A stretch of 64,000 nt of DNA, from positions 1-64,000 of the forward strand of contig JAEHOE010000241.1 of the NCBI GenBank assembly GCA_016858145.1. The letters run 5' to 3'. Under the pieces are notes generated by a model. The model was not told the DNA's origin and did not search any database. It worked only from the letters and a program-made list of their open reading frames with translations. A program made the position numbers and the translations under genes. Numbering within the stretch: position 1 is the stretch's first letter; every line of letters starts with the position of its first letter. The DNA is from Edaphochlamys debaryana. Its lineage: Eukaryota; Chlorophyta; Chlorophyceae; Chlamydomonadales. Of the stretch, positions 1 through 13,100 are shown in pieces.

Positions 1-1477
1 GCTATTGCTGCAGTGAGCTAGGTTAGGAGCGGTATGTGGTGCCTCGTAGGCGCGGCGAGGCGAAAGGCACGCGGCCCGGCCTGTACGGCGGGCCGCGGGC
101 CCGAGCCCTTTATATTCCGCGTGGTTGCGCGCTTTTGAAACCGGAATTAAAATAGAAAAAGGAGGATAGCGCCTCCTTACAAGCCTTCCAGCGAAAGTCC
201 CTGCTAGAGGGACAGCGTGTGTGTGTGTACCGCTCCGCGACTGAGCAAGAGTTGCGACTGATCATCGTGACACTAGCAAGGAAGTGTAATCCCGTGATTG
301 AAAGACAGGCCGCGCGTCCCTCGTGTGACTTCGGTCACTGAATAGTCGCCCATCGCCGTCGTCGCGTACGCAGAGTACGCACATAGGAGTAGCACAGCCT
401 TTGTCTGACCGCAGGTGCCCAAACAAGTACCTTCGCCGTCAACGACAACAGTCTACCGGCAGCGAGGCCGTCCGTTGGCCCCGGACTGCTCCCCTTCCCC
501 CCGTCGCAGGACCCGCAGGTGTTCTAGTAGCCCGGTTGCCCCCAGGTCCCGAACGCTTCACCAGACAGTTATCTGTCGGGTGTTTGCCGCACTAAGTCCT
601 ATCGGTACCCGGCCGCAAGAGGCCGCCCGGTCAGGCAGCTAGGAACCCGGCTTCCACAGGCACAGGCACCCGCCGAGCGCAGCGAGGCGTCCCCTTCCCG
701 CTCCGGCGTCAGGGTAGCGTCGTTCCCTTGTCACCGCAGGTCGTGTGACTAAGCCTCCGATCTGTCAGTGGTATCAACGTCTACAAGTCGACTACAGCAG
801 CAGAAGCGGCACCTCAAGCCCTGCTTGCAACCCCTTGGATCCAGCGTCTCTTCCCCAGGCCGTGTGACTAAGCCTCCCGCCTGCTGGGCCAGCGCACATC
901 AACAGCAGCGGTAGAAGCGGCGGTTAAGACCCCCTGCCGTACTGCTCGTATATCCGTGTCAACAGGTCGTGTGAGTCATCCTCCCGTACCGTACAGCAAG
1001 ACACATCGTCGGTGGTTCATATCTGCACGGCCCCTGGTCGTAACCCCCAGGCACCGCCGCCTCTCTCTCTCTCCTCCGCAGGCCTCCCACCTTCCGTGTG
1101 ACCCCTGCCCCCCTCAGCCGCAGCAGCAGGACACCCTCAGGTCCCCTGCTTGCGTGACAACAACCCCGACACTTGGACAGGTAGAAGAGGCGGTTAAGAC
1201 CCCCTACCTGAGCCCTACACGCTTCCGCACCTCATAAAGTACGCTTCCGCAAAGCCTACCTTCAACCCCAAGGCCCCTGGATCGTCTGTCCAGGCCCAAG
1301 CCGCAACCCACTAGCGCCTAGTTGTGTCTTCACACACACTATAGCGCCAGCTGTGCGATCCTAGGGCACGGACCGTTAGTCACCAGTGGTAACCTCCTGC
1401 AAGTAAGTGGACACGCATCTACGGGTAGTATCCGCGCGAAAAATTTTGGGGTGGTTAACCACTTGGTGGACCACACG
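1..1477 (+). repeat. 5' long terminal repeat
   Basis: This matches 22,230-23,706 almost base for base. Differences seen include a 2-bp indel near position 33, GAAA against AAAAAA near 137, one substitution near 847 and one near 1,457. Such similarity implies a recent insertion. Similarity becomes ragged after 1,477; if single-base indels are allowed it may reach about 1,491. The first base of the LTR may be outside the window. The repeat contains degenerate internal subrepeats, for example three blocks beginning CAGG(T/C)CGTGTGA near 737, 857 and 964. Confidence 0.92.
109..115 (+). promoter_or_regulatory. Probable LTR TATA box
   Basis: TTTATAT is the only clear TATA-like match in the first part of this GC-rich LTR. 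It is followed by an A-rich stretch at about 137-165. The same motif is at 22,336-22,342 in the 3' LTR. A TATA box in the U3 part of an LTR would drive the full-length genomic RNA. The transcription start is inferred, not shown. Confidence 0.45.
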
Positions 1478-1501
1478 ACTCCCGCCGTTGGTAGCGGACC
1501 T

Positions 1502-1513
1502 TGGTATCACAGC
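1502..1513 (+). other. Candidate primer binding site (tRNA-Met type)
   Basis: The sequence TGGTATCACAGC differs at one base from the TGGTATCAGAGC primer site that many plant LTR elements use to bind the 3' end of initiator tRNA-Met. It lies 10-25 bp after the end of the 5' LTR, depending on where the LTR is taken to end. The gap is slightly larger than usual, which fits the extra single bases apparent in this part of the copy. Confidence 0.6.
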
Positions 1514-1949
1514 TGCGCCAGTGGATCCTGCGTGCAGCAAGTACGCAATCTCAACCCGTCAGCGCCGACTGCAGCGGTAGCCCGGGCAAGGGCGTACAGC
1601 CAGCTCGTGTTTGTGTTCTCTTTTCCCCCGCTCAACCAGCAGCGAGGCTCGTAACCAAGCCTCAGCGAGGCTAGGGACAAGGCACCCCTCAGGGTAACCT
1701 CTGCGTGCTTCCTCTCCCTCCCATCGCCCTACCACAAAACCCCCCGCAGGCCTTCCGCTCAAGTACCCCTCATGGAGCGAGGCCTGACGCCCTCAGCCCT
1801 CAACTCGCTGAACCGTATTCGACCCCCGGTCACGTACCGCTGCGGACTGGCTGGATCAGGTTGAGCGGCCACAGCGAGGCCTTACGTTGGACCGAGGCGG
1901 ACGACTACGGCCGCGCGGTGCCGACTGGGACCAGACGCCTCGGCTTGGG

Positions 1950-2340
1950 CCAAGTGCGTTCCCCAACGGCTTTTCCAATTGGGTGGATTTCCGCGCTGCG
2001 CTGGACTGAACGTTACGACAGTGCGCGACGAGGTGCTGTATTTCCGCCTTGCAAAATGTCGGCAAGGCAAGAGGGAATCTGTGCGTGACTACGCTGATCG
2101 TTTTCCGTGGCTTGCTAACGCAGCTGGGAATAGACAGCGCTGTGGACCTCAGTCACATGCACAACTTATACGGGGCCTAATCCTGAAGTCCAAGACAAGA
2201 TGTACCTCTTCCGGCCCCGCAATTGGAATCAGCTATTGATTGCGCAAGCTATGCGGCGGAAAACGCTAAGTACCCCGGAGAGACGACGGGGATACCGACG
2301 AAGTTAACCGCGAGCCGCGCTCCCCTCGGTTCGTGCCCCC
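1950..2340 (+). pseudogene. gag capsid region, frame-broken
   Basis: Gag-like peptide can be followed across three frames. One segment reads NWVDFRAAL (about 1,977). The next reads VRDEVLYFRLAKC and then ESVRDYADRF up to about 2,100. It continues in another frame as RGLLTQLGIDSAVDLSHM to about 2,170, and in a third as LNPEVQDKMYLFRPRNWNQ to about 2,250. This is the usual Ty3/gypsy capsid pattern of a 'SVRDYADRF' helix followed by 'GLNPEV'. At least two breaks sit in short homopolymers (TTTT near 2,101; GGGG near 2,172), each looking like one extra base. No CCHC zinc knuckle was found downstream to 2,750. Either this copy cannot make normal Gag or the assembly has indel errors here. Confidence 0.65.
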
Positions 2341-2752
2341 TCCTCAGGCGCCTACTTCGAGTCGCAACGACCGACCTTCTCGTGATCAAGGCGACAACAC
2401 GGCAAGACTCGTTCGTACGACGCCCCGAGACCGGCACGGCCGAACCCCGCGCCCGATGCCCGCACGTCGAGAGCCCCCGCGCGCGCTGGCCGGACAAGGG
2501 TGAGCGCCGCTTCAATGGCAACAACAACAGCAACTCCGGCCCAAAGGGCAACTTCAACATCCCAAGCCCGTGTCGACCGAGCAGCGTTCAACGACATGAA
2601 CCGGCGCCTGGAGCAAGCTGACCCTCGCCCGTCATCGGCGACCGTGAGGCCAGGCCTAAACCCCCTCGCGGGCCCCCTCCGCGCAGCGGCCTGTCCCTCG
2701 CTCCTTCGCCCCCCCACAGGCTCGACGCGCCAACAAACACCATCTACCTGGT

Positions 2753-4183
2753 TTGAGACCGATCCAACTCCGGCGCCTCGCCTCCAGCCTCGTGGGCGGA
2801 CGACACCTTCCTCGTCCTCGCTACCTCACACGCGGTGAGTCTGTGTGGGAGGCTGATTCTTGGTGCTCCATGTCAGGCACACGGACCTTTGCCTCCCCCG
2901 AGGAAGAAATCTTCCACATGTATCAGCAATGGGACCCAGAGGTGTACATGAAGAGGGTCGGGGAGTTTGAGAACACCACCTTGCCTCGCAAGCGGGTAGC
3001 CTTTTCCCCTGACCCTGTACCTTCTGGGGCGGCAACCGTTCTGGACAGCCTCTGCAGTCAGCCCTCAAGCCTCCTGCCCTCTCCTCCCAGGGCACCGGCT
3101 CAGGGCCCATGCCCTCCGGTGGCCCCCGTCCAGACCAAGGCCCCCCTCTTGTCCCGTTCTCCCAGTGCCCCCCTTCCCCCAGGTGTACCCCCAAGCGTAC
3201 CCCCCAGACAACCGTCACTCCCCAGTAAGCCGGGTGCCTACGGCCCCGCGCAAGACTGGAAGAGCGATCGGGGCAAGTACCAACCTTCTTCACCTTCGGG
3301 GCGGGGGCAGGGATGGCAACGCTCCGACTCCCCCAGGGGCCATGGTGACGGAAGGCCCCCGGGCTCTCCCCACCGCAGCGCCCCTGGCCAGGAGAAGGGG
3401 TCCGACCGAAACTGGAAGACCAGGAAGCCGGGCGACCCTTTGGGCCGCACGGACCCTGTGCCCTCCACGGACCCTCTGGACGCGGAACGCCAGCTGACAG
3501 CGGACATTGTGAACAAGGTGGTGCGGCATGCCGTACCCCTTGGGTCCCTGACCAGCCTGAACATTGCTAACGTGTTCAGTCGGGTGTGCGCACAACTGCA
3601 GGCTCTCCTGCGCAAGTCCGCACACCACCCACCGGCCACCGTCTCCCTTGTCCAACAACCCCGCGCGTCCTCGTCCCCTGATGATTGGCTGGAGGCCCTG
3701 TGGAGCAAGGCCGCACGGGTTGACCCTGCCGGCCCCTACACGCCCATGGCCCTCGCCGCTTCCGGGCACGACACGGACGGCCGCCAGTACCGCGTGTGCC
3801 GAGCCCTTATCAAGGTTCGCGACGCCGAAGGGACATGGCTCACCCTGATCGCCGTGATCGATAGTGGCGCCAGCGTCAGCATGATATCCACTTCAGCCCT
3901 ACGCAAGCTGCGGTTACTGGACGTGGTGGAGCCTACCGACATGACCTTTAGTAATGCCGACGGCTCCCGTACGCCCGCCAGCGGCCACGTGCGGAATCTC
4001 TGCGTCAGTACCGGCGACATGAGCTTCTCAATCAGCCCCTCGTCTCCAACTCCTTGGGGTATGAAGTGCTGTTGGGATGCGATTACCTGGACGCCGCCCA
4101 AGCAGACATTTCGTACAAACGGCAAGTACTGGAGTACACCAACGACCGTGGAACCCGATCTACTCTCCCCATCGACTTCATGA
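2753..4183 (+). CDS. Gag-Pro C-terminal part: Pro-rich linker and first retropepsin
   Basis: A 476-codon ORF. Residues about 30-85 (EEEIFHMYQQWDPEVYMKRV) are followed by a Pro/Ser-rich stretch to about 230, a helical patch near 240-290, then an aspartic protease domain from about 345. The active-site motif is VIDSGASVSM with the Asp at residue 370 (base 3,860). The second half of the fold (a YEVLLGCDYL segment near 4,060-4,090) is not in this frame but in the overlapping -1 frame that continues into the 13-kb ORF. The join falls in a CCCC run at about 4,036-4,039, so a missing C or a -1 frameshift would fuse this ORF to pol. The start codon is only the first Met of the open frame; gag probably once ran into it from upstream. 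Confidence 0.75.
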   Translation: MRPIQLRRLASSLVGGRHLPRPRYLTRGESVWEADSWCSMSGTRTFASPEEEIFHMYQQWDPEVYMKRVGEFENTTLPRKRVAFSPDPVPSGAATVLDSLCSQPSSLLPSPPRAPAQGPCPPVAPVQTKAPLLSRSPSAPLPPGVPPSVPPRQPSLPSKPGAYGPAQDWKSDRGKYQPSSPSGRGQGWQRSDSPRGHGDGRPPGSPHRSAPGQEKGSDRNWKTRKPGDPLGRTDPVPSTDPLDAERQLTADIVNKVVRHAVPLGSLTSLNIANVFSRVCAQLQALLRKSAHHPPATVSLVQQPRASSSPDDWLEALWSKAARVDPAGPYTPMALAASGHDTDGRQYRVCRALIKVRDAEGTWLTLIAVIDSGASVSMISTSALRKLRLLDVVEPTDMTFSNADGSRTPASGHVRNLCVSTGDMSFSISPSSPTPWGMKCCWDAITWTPPKQTFRTNGKYWSTPTTVEPDLLSPSTS

Positions 4184-7100
4184 GCACTCCCGTGGCCCCC
4201 GTGCTAGCCTGGGAGACCGCTTCGTCCGACTACTCAGACAGCGAGATCTTCATGGTGGACGTGGCAGGTCCAAGCACCACCCCGTCTCCCCCTCCTCCAC
4301 CTTCCGCTCCCGCAGACGCCGCAGCGTCGGCATCCTCTTCTCTCTCCGCCTCCCTCGCCCAGTTACGCCGCGCTCACATCCGCGCCACCATGACCCGCCT
4401 ACCGAAGGACGACGCCTCAGCCAAGCTCACCATGACTCGGGTGGCCCTGGGGGCGGCAGCACGCAAGAACAGTAGCATACGGGCGGCGGAAAACGCCGCC
4501 AGAAAGCTACTATGTGAAGCCGTGACCCACTTGGCTGCTGCCAAGGCCTGCCGACTGGACCGGGACGAGTCCGCCTTCCAGGCATGGACGATGGCCGGGA
4601 GCACCTACTATGATTGGGGCGAGTGGTTGAAGGACCTGAACGCAACAGGATGTGGTACGGACGAGCGAGCCCCCTCTGGCGTGCCCGAGACGACCACCCC
4701 CGCGCCGCCCCTCTGGGACTTCGAGGCGGAGGCCATCCACCGTTTCATGTACCGTGGCGATGTGGTCTTAACGCGGCCAGGCGATGTTCCCCGACCGGAG
4801 CCGCGGGAATGCGATGGGTGCAAGCTCTGGGCTGCTCAAGCCGTCAAGGACTACTTGAACCAAGTCGCCCCCAGCTCACCCTCGCCCCCGCCGACAGCCC
4901 CCGCGGAGCCACCCAGTTCTCCCCTCGCCCCTGAGGCAGAATTGGAACTGGAAGTAAGACGATTACTGCAACGGGCGGAACGGCTGGAGGCGGCTGGGGC
5001 TGAAAGCGCACGACGACATGAGGCGGACCTACAACAGCTGCGACTCCAAACCGCCCAGGCTTTCTTACCCCGCGTGAAGGAAGCCGCGGCTCAGGTCTTC
5101 CTGGTAGCGACCAGGGGAAGCCTCGAGGCGGCCAGCAGGGGCAGCTGTGAGATAACACCCGAAGAGACACGAAGCGCAGCGGAAGCACTGGGCCTGACAC
5201 CATCCGCACTGGACGGCTCAACCGACACTGCACTGATGGGTCGCGCCCGGTTCCGCCTTCCCCTCGACCTCTCCGGGTTGGACGAGAGGGTCATTGAGGC
5301 GTCCCAGCTTATCAACGCTGAGGTAGAGCAGTTGGCCAATTGGGCATGCCTGGTCCTCAGGGCCTACCCGCAGCTCAGGGCCTCTGACCGCATCACTGCC
5401 CACGCCGCGCCTCTCGCGTCATCCGCCCCCCTTCCATCTCCCCTGCCCCTACTCAGCACGGCGCCAGCCCCCACCGCGCCACTCGTCGCCGAGTTCCCAG
5501 CACCAGAGGCGCCCGGGAAACAGTCCGCAACTTCGCCAAAGACCGCCGCGCCGCCCTCCCCTGGGGGAGAGGCGGCGGATCGTCTCGCATCACCCTCTTC
5601 GGACAAGGAGCCGCCCCCGCCTCGCGTACGGAAGCTCCCTCCTGACCCTGTCACGGATCCCGAGCAGTACCGCGAGTTCAAGATTGGTTGGCTACAGCAG
5701 CATGTTCACGAGAACATGATGAATGCTTCCATTTGCGAGCCCATGTCCACCTTCCTTGCCATACAGGAAATGTTGGTGTCGTGTGGCATGCGCAACATGG
5801 CGGCACGGGCCAAGATGAACCAAGCTGGCATCTACCTTCGGGCTGCTTATCAGCTGTGTTCTACCGTCGACGACATCATAGCCACCAACCGTTATGAAGT
5901 GGAGGCCTCCTACTCCCTGGGGGGGTGGAACTTTTGCCCGGACAGGGAACGATGGATGGCCCGAGCCAATGCGGAGGGCTGCGGCACCGACTTCTACAAC
6001 CCCGGGAGCCCCAGCGAGCCCTCATATCCCACGGCAGTAGCGGTGCTCAAGGAACACGAGGTCAAGTACCTGCTCACACGCCTCAGCTCGCCAACCCCCG
6101 GGTTCCCCGCGCCGCGTGTGCCATGGGCACCGCTTTCCCCCGCTCCCGCGTCACCCACTCCAGACCTCAAGGCCGGAGCTCAGCATCATTGGAAACAGCA
6201 AGGCAAGGGAAAGGGCAACACATGGAAGCAGGCCCGAAAGCACAAGACCGGCTATGCGGGCGGAGCAGGCATCATGATGATGACTGATGGCACGACACCG
6301 TCTTTCCTCATCCCTGACCAGCAGGGCCCGTGGACCCGCAAGTACCTCCTGCCCGCCCTCGGCTCAGACCTCAAGTGGACCGACAGCGAGGCCGAGCAGC
6401 TACGCCACCACCTTGCATTCGCTGCCCGGACCGACTCCACCGCCCGCCGAGGACTGAACGTGGCACGCAGCCACTTCCACCGCATCCTTGCCGAGTTGTC
6501 CGACGCACGTGCCTGCTGGAGGCGGTCCAGGGACAGCGTACGGCGAGCCTGGGATTGTGCGGGTTACAAGCATTTCCCCGAATTCTCGGATTGGCTCAAG
6601 GCCGTCAAGAGTACTGGGTGTGGACTGGGGCCCTGCTGCCCTTGGATTCCGGGGGATTCGGAAGCCTGTTGGCCTCAAGGCCAACTGACCTCTTCCCAGC
6701 TCCTGGACCTTTCCGCCCTCATGTACGGCGCCCTGGACGACCTGACAACGGAGGAGGGTGAGCTCTGGTCCGCACAAGGCAGCCGAGGAGACGCAGGTGT
6801 AGCCATGATGACGGAGAAACCGGCTTACAGCCCCCCGTCTGACACGCCCCCGCTTCCCCTCGACCCTTCGGCCACACGAGTCGAACCAGAGGCATGGGAC
6901 CTTCCCGAGCCCCTCAGCGCCCCGGACCATGACGCCCTAGACGCCGCCCTCAACGCCAAGTTGAACTCGGGTCGGCCATGGCATACGTGCGCCGGGTCCG
7001 CGCATATCGTAAGGTGTTTGGCTAACGCTGCGCACCACGACAGCATCGGACGCCAAGAGGAGAACAAGGCCCGAGCTCACCTCCACGCTGCGTGCGCTGC

Positions 7101-10100
7101 GCTAACCGCCTCCACGGCCCGTCACCAGCGCGCGCAACATTGGGTTGAGAAAGCTTGGGAGCAAGGCGGCCAGAACTTCTACCCCGCAGCCACAAACTGG
7201 CACGCAGCGGTACAAGCCTCTGGTTGCGGCCTAGGACCCTGTCGCCCTTGGGTACCCAACGACGCCGAGTGCTGCCGTCCCAAGCACCCTCTTTCCCCCG
7301 CGCAGGTAGCCCTCCTTACCGCCTTCGTCCAGCAGCCTTCGCCCTCACCGTCAACTTCATCTCCAGAGCCACTCGCCGGGTCCAACCGCTCAGCCCTCAA
7401 GCGCCCTAACCCGACGCTCGCAGGTCATGTGGACCATTGGGCCGCCCTACGCGAGCGACCCGTCTCTCCACCCCCCGAAGGCCACCCCTCTGGCACCTTC
7501 TGGGCGGGGTTACAACCGGAGCCAACAGACATCAACGCTCACGTATGGTTCGTCAACTACTCCGACTCGCGCCTCGACCCCTCACACCGGCTTACCCCCA
7601 GTGACTGGTCCCGCATGGAGACCACGCTCAACGCTGCCTGTGAGTTCGCCCACACCTCTGCCCGCACACGACGAGCGGCCGAGCTGTTAATGGTGGACGC
7701 CAGTACCCAGTTGGCGTTGGCAAAGGAGCTCAAGCTGGAAGCCCGCCGCCTCCTCGACCAAGCCTGGGTCGTGGCCGGGCACAAGGTGTGCGCCGACCGG
7801 GCTTACTGGTACCAGAAGGTGACCGAGCCAGGCCTGGCCAGCCCCGGCGTGCCTCCCTGGATCCATGGCGAGGACGCCATTCCTGATGGGCCCATCGCCA
7901 AGCTTAACTCCCGACAGCGTTGGGAGCTACACCAGTGCATCGACTTCGCAGGATACGGCAAGGGACGGCGGGAAGAGACCCCTGTGGACCCCCGTCGTAC
8001 AACTCCCCCAGCCGCAGACGTGTCCATGCTCTCAAGTGCCCCCGGCAGCCCTTCAAGCCAGAGCCTGGGCCAGTCTTTCTTCGACATCGACTTCCCTTGG
8101 AGGGAGATGAGTGAGCTGGAGCGCCTACTCCACACGCCCCCGCCTTCTCCTCCATCTCAGGGGCCGGACACCAGCGCGCCCGGCCCCCTGAGCACGTCGA
8201 CTCCTCCTCAACCCCCGGCAGCCCCCAATCACGGGCCCCCTTCGCTTGAAGCCGAGATCACCGATGACGAACTTGACAGACTGCTGTCCGACTCTTCTCT
8301 CTCCGATGCACCGCCCCTACCAACCAAATGGTTTGAGGAGCCGGTGCCCCACGACCTGGCCACCCTTCCCGTGGCAGGCCGCTCCCTCGAACAGCACAAG
8401 GAATACATGCAGAACATCACTTGCGCTGTTATCGACAGTCACGTGGCGCGGCTGGACCCTGGCATGACGTGGACACCTCAGCAGGATCATGAGATTGCCA
8501 CGTGCCTCGTCCTGGCGGCCAATGACTGCGAGTCGGCACGCTGGCTGCGGCAGTCAGACCCGCTCGCCGGCACGCAGCCTTCACCCCATGCCAACACGGC
8601 CTCCAAGCTCCACCGTCGAGCTGAACGCTTGGTCCACCGTGCCTGGCAGCGGGGGGCCCGTTCCGTCTACCCTAAGCTGGAGTCCTGGCGCGGCGCCGTC
8701 AACAAGGTAGGCTGTGGACTTGGAGCGCAGCGACCTTGGCGTCACAACTACTCGCCCGGACCCTCAGGCGCCGCACCACTTCCCCGGCAAGCCTTCCGCC
8801 TCCGTGACCTGGCAGGCATGTTCGAACCCGAAGGTCCGTGGGGAACGCCGCCTTGGGTCCCAGTCACTCAGGACACCGGAGTCATGACCCTGACGGACGC
8901 AGCGCCGGCCTCCCCGCGCCCTGCGCACACCGTGCAGGCCCCCGTCATTCCGGCCCTCGAATCCTGGTTTGCCTCCCTCTCCCCTCGCCTGACTCCACTC
9001 CAGGTTCCCGGCGAGGACGTCCCCACCCATGCTAACGCGTGCGGCATCGGAGCAACGAAGCCAAGCCCCAGCCCGGCCGAGCAGGCCGCGCCCGGAAGTT
9101 TGGCAGTCGCCCGCGACTGGCCGAACCCGCGACACGACGAACCTTCGCTTGCCCCCTCGCCGGTTGACTCTACGAATACAGAAGAGATACTGGAAGGACT
9201 CTGCATGCTCGGAAGCCAGACAGCGCCGCCGCCGCAGGACTCCGAAGGCGAGGCCCCCGACATCGACATGGGCTCGCCGCTCGCGCCGCTTCAAGCGGGC
9301 GACGCGCACCAACTTCGTCGCCTGGCCTGCCGTTTCGCCCACGCCGCCGCAGATGAATGCACTATCGGTTTTGACCTGGGTCTGACCCCTCCGTTCAACG
9401 AGACAGCATCATCCCGCCGCCATCGCGAGGGCCACGCCGACTATCACCTTCAACGTGGAAACGCCATTTGGGACGTGGCACTACAACTGCGAGATATAGT
9501 CAACCAACCCTTCATGGTCAAGCTCGCGTGCAGTCGTACAAATCAAGCCGAGCCGTGCGAAACCGGCCCGTGGACCCCGGCCTCCAGCACGGTTCCCCCG
9601 CTTGTGGACTCTTCCCCCGGCTGCTGCATGATGACCTCCGACACCCCAGCCCAGCCTGTGTCCGTCACCTCACCACCAGCAAGCCCCGAGGCCCAGCAAG
9701 ACTGGAAGCTTCTGCAAACCCTGGTACTGCAGGCGGCGGAGGCTGAGGCATGGTGCGGGTTGCTGGACATCCCGCCGTCCGCGCGCGAGACCCCTTCACA
9801 GGCGGTAGCCAGACAGAACGAGATGCAGGCGCGCCAAGCCATCGCGGTCCGAGCCAGGGCCGCCGCAGAAGACGCCTTCGCCGTCATACTCAACCGCAGA
9901 AGGTGGGCAATGGAGAAGGCAGTGCGCAGCGCTCCTGCCGCCAGCAGTAAGCGGCGTGTCGAGACTGCCCTGATCACTCCCCCACACGGTCGATGCATCG
10001 AGACCTCTGCCAACCCTACGCCGTCCATCCAAGACCGTACCAACCAAGCCTCCCTCTTACCAGGACCCGTTCTCCCTTGCCTGCAGGATGACATCGTCGC

Positions 10101-13100
10101 CAGCCCTGCCGCCGCGCCCTTGGCTAATGGATCAGCTTGGATTGATAACTACCTTCGTGACCGGCTGGATTGGGAGATCGTATCCCGCGCCGTACGACGT
10201 GCTGCTGAGTCAGAAGCGCTCTACCGTGTGCTAGGCTACGAAGACACGTCCCACCTGTCCGAGGACCAGCTGCGCTACCGCCAGGTGGCCATCACCGGCC
10301 ACAAGCGAGTGGCGGACGGGGCAAGGGCCACAGCACGACACGTGCTCGAGGGCCTCTCAGCGCGCCTCCCCCACCTGGCGACCCAGCCGGCCATGCTGGG
10401 AGGCACGCTCATCCCCGTCACATTGACACCCGTGTCCCCTGTCGGTGCCGCTTCCGTCGAGAACGTGGTGACTTCGCCTCCTCCCACCTTTAACGCTCCG
10501 ACCGCAGCCGCGGAAGCCTGCCCTTCCAGTACGGAGCTAGCTGAGAGCGAGGTGGCCATTGCCCTGCTACATCTCGCCGATGGCGCAACCAGTCCAGGAA
10601 CCGCCCCCGCAGATGTATCCATGATGCAGCCTCCACCGTCTGACCAAGACTGGACCGAGCGCACGAGGAGTGAGACAAACCCCCTCACGCAGCCCCTGAC
10701 CGAGTCCCCCGTGGACAGCGCGGACGACAGCACCACCGCTCCCCGGACTCGCAGCACTCACCAATATCCCGTGGACGACAGTTACCTTTGGGCGCCCTAC
10801 AGCTCTTCCTCCGGCACCAGCCCCTCACTTCGAGACAGCCAGCGCCCGGGAGCCCCCTGGGCATCGGAAACCGCAACCACCATCCGACACCCTAGCGGAT
10901 TCAGCCGCCCCCGGCCCACGCCCTTTGCTCAAATGCCTGGCGTCGTCACCAGCTCACACCTGGTGGCGCGCTGGCAGGAGCTCCGGGCACGGGGCCCGGT
11001 AGGCACCCCGCAGTTTCCGTCCGCGCCCACGTCCACGTCATCCCCGGCCGTCTACGGGCCAGAGCCGCGGCCGCCCCCTGTCGTTACGGAACACGCCGAA
11101 CCAGCAGTGTCCCCTCAACCCGAACCCGAGGAAGGCCGCCGCAAGGTAAGGCGTTCTGCACGACAACAGGAGGCCCCTGCCGCCGGCGTGTCAAGCCTAG
11201 ATTCCGGGGCCCCCAAGGCTGGCGTCCCATGGCCCCGCATCGCCTCGTCACGACTTCCGCCCGACGACCTGGACCCTCTCTTCCGGCAAATGCAGCTGCG
11301 GGATTGGCTCGCAGCAGCATCCAAACCGATGGCGCGTGGTACAGCACCTGAACGTGACGCCTGGCATGCGGTGCCTAACGTTTGGGTAGGTTTCAGCACT
11401 CTGGAGACTGGCGCACGATGGCCTGCGGTGGTGGACAGCGCAGCCCGCATCTCCGTCGTCACTCTCAGCACGCTACGGCGCCTGAGCCACACCAACCCCG
11501 TCGTACCCGTACAACGCCCCCTCAACAACGCGTCCGGCCAACCGATTGACGTGGTGGGCAAGACCGTACTCACCGTGATATTGCCCGACCGCTCAACCGA
11601 AGTGGAAGTGTATGTGGCACGACGCCTCGCGTCTGAGTTGATCTTGGGCCTCGACTGGTTGCATGCCGTACGGGCCTGCATCGACCTAGATCAACACCTG
11701 CTGCACTACACCTCCTCTCAGGAACAGCGCTGCCACGTCGAGCTCTGGAGCGAGAGCCACAGCCGCGCCTCCCGACCCGACATCTGCATGATGGGGGGCG
11801 ATGGGGCGGCGGTACACGCCCTCACCACCGGGTTTGGCCCCGAGCCCGACGTGGAAACCGGTCCTCCCCCACCGGAGCCCGGGCCCCCGCGGGAGAGGGA
11901 CCGGCGTCGCTTCCCCTCGTCCGGCGATGAGCCTACAGTGGTGCAACGACCCCTGGAGCCTCCGCCGTACAGCGAGATCGAGCTTCTCACCCCCGCCGAG
12001 CACGTGGCGAGGGCACGTCTGTTCGCAGAACAAACAATTGCCCTGCGTGCCCAGAAGCACCCCGACGAGGAGCTGGCGCAACACCTAGCAGCCTGCGTCA
12101 ACCCCAACTTAAGCCGTGAGCAGTGGGAAAAAGCTTACGGCCTACTTTACAAGCACTTCGATTTGTTTGCACGCAACTCACTGGAGCTGGGCCGAACTAC
12201 GTGGCAGTCCCTCACCGTCGACACTGGCGACAGCCCTCCGATCTTCGTGCCCCCTCACCGTATGTCGTACCAAGACAGACAAGTGTGCAACGAGGCCATC
12301 CAAGAGCTCTTGCAATCCGGCATCATCGAGCCTGCGGAGAGCCCCTGGAGCAGCCCGGTTTTCGTGGTGCGCAACTCTTCAGGCAAGCCCCGCCTTGTGG
12401 TGGACCTGAGGCGTATCAATGCCGTACTACGACCCGTACGTTTCCCCATTGGGGTGTTGCGAGAGGTGCTGGACCGCGTCATTCCTCCTCCCGGAGAGCA
12501 GCGCTTCGCCAGCACCCTCGACTGTCGCATGGGCTTCTACGCCATCCCCATCGATGACCCTGCAAGTCGGGACCGCGTGGCCTTCCACACCACCTCTGGG
12601 TGCTGGCGCTTCAAGCGCATGCCCATGGGACTAGCCTCTTCTCCAGCCATTTGGTGCCAGCTCATGCAAAAGGCGCTTGGCCCTGTGCTGCTGGGAGGCG
12701 TCTCCAGAGTGCCGGCACCCAAGGAGGCACCCGCTCGTCTTGACACCACCGCTGATCCACACCCCTCCTCAGGTCCCTATCGCCGCCGCAACCCCAATGG
12801 TCCCGACAGCGCCCCCGCCTTCAAGGACCCCGAGGACCGGTGCGTGACCACCTGGGTGGACGACAGCCTAGCCCTCAGCAAGGACTTCGACACCCACCTG
12901 AGAGACCTGGAGCGGGTGTTTGACCTGCTTCGGCTGTCAGGGGTCAAGCTGTCAAGCACCAAGGGCCGCTACTTCCAACGGCAACTACGGTGGCTCGGGT
13001 TCTCAATCGATTTCGAGAAAGGAACCGCCACTATGGACCCCAAGCACATGGCCACCATCTCCGCCTTCCCTGCCCCTCGTACCCGCCGGCACGTGGCGTC

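Noticed and set aside
401..1654. Short ORFs inside the LTR and leader
   Set aside because: Repeated in both LTRs, short, and without motifs.
2340..2750. Search for a CCHC zinc knuckle in gag
   Set aside because: No C-x2-C-x4-H-x4-C pattern found in any frame.
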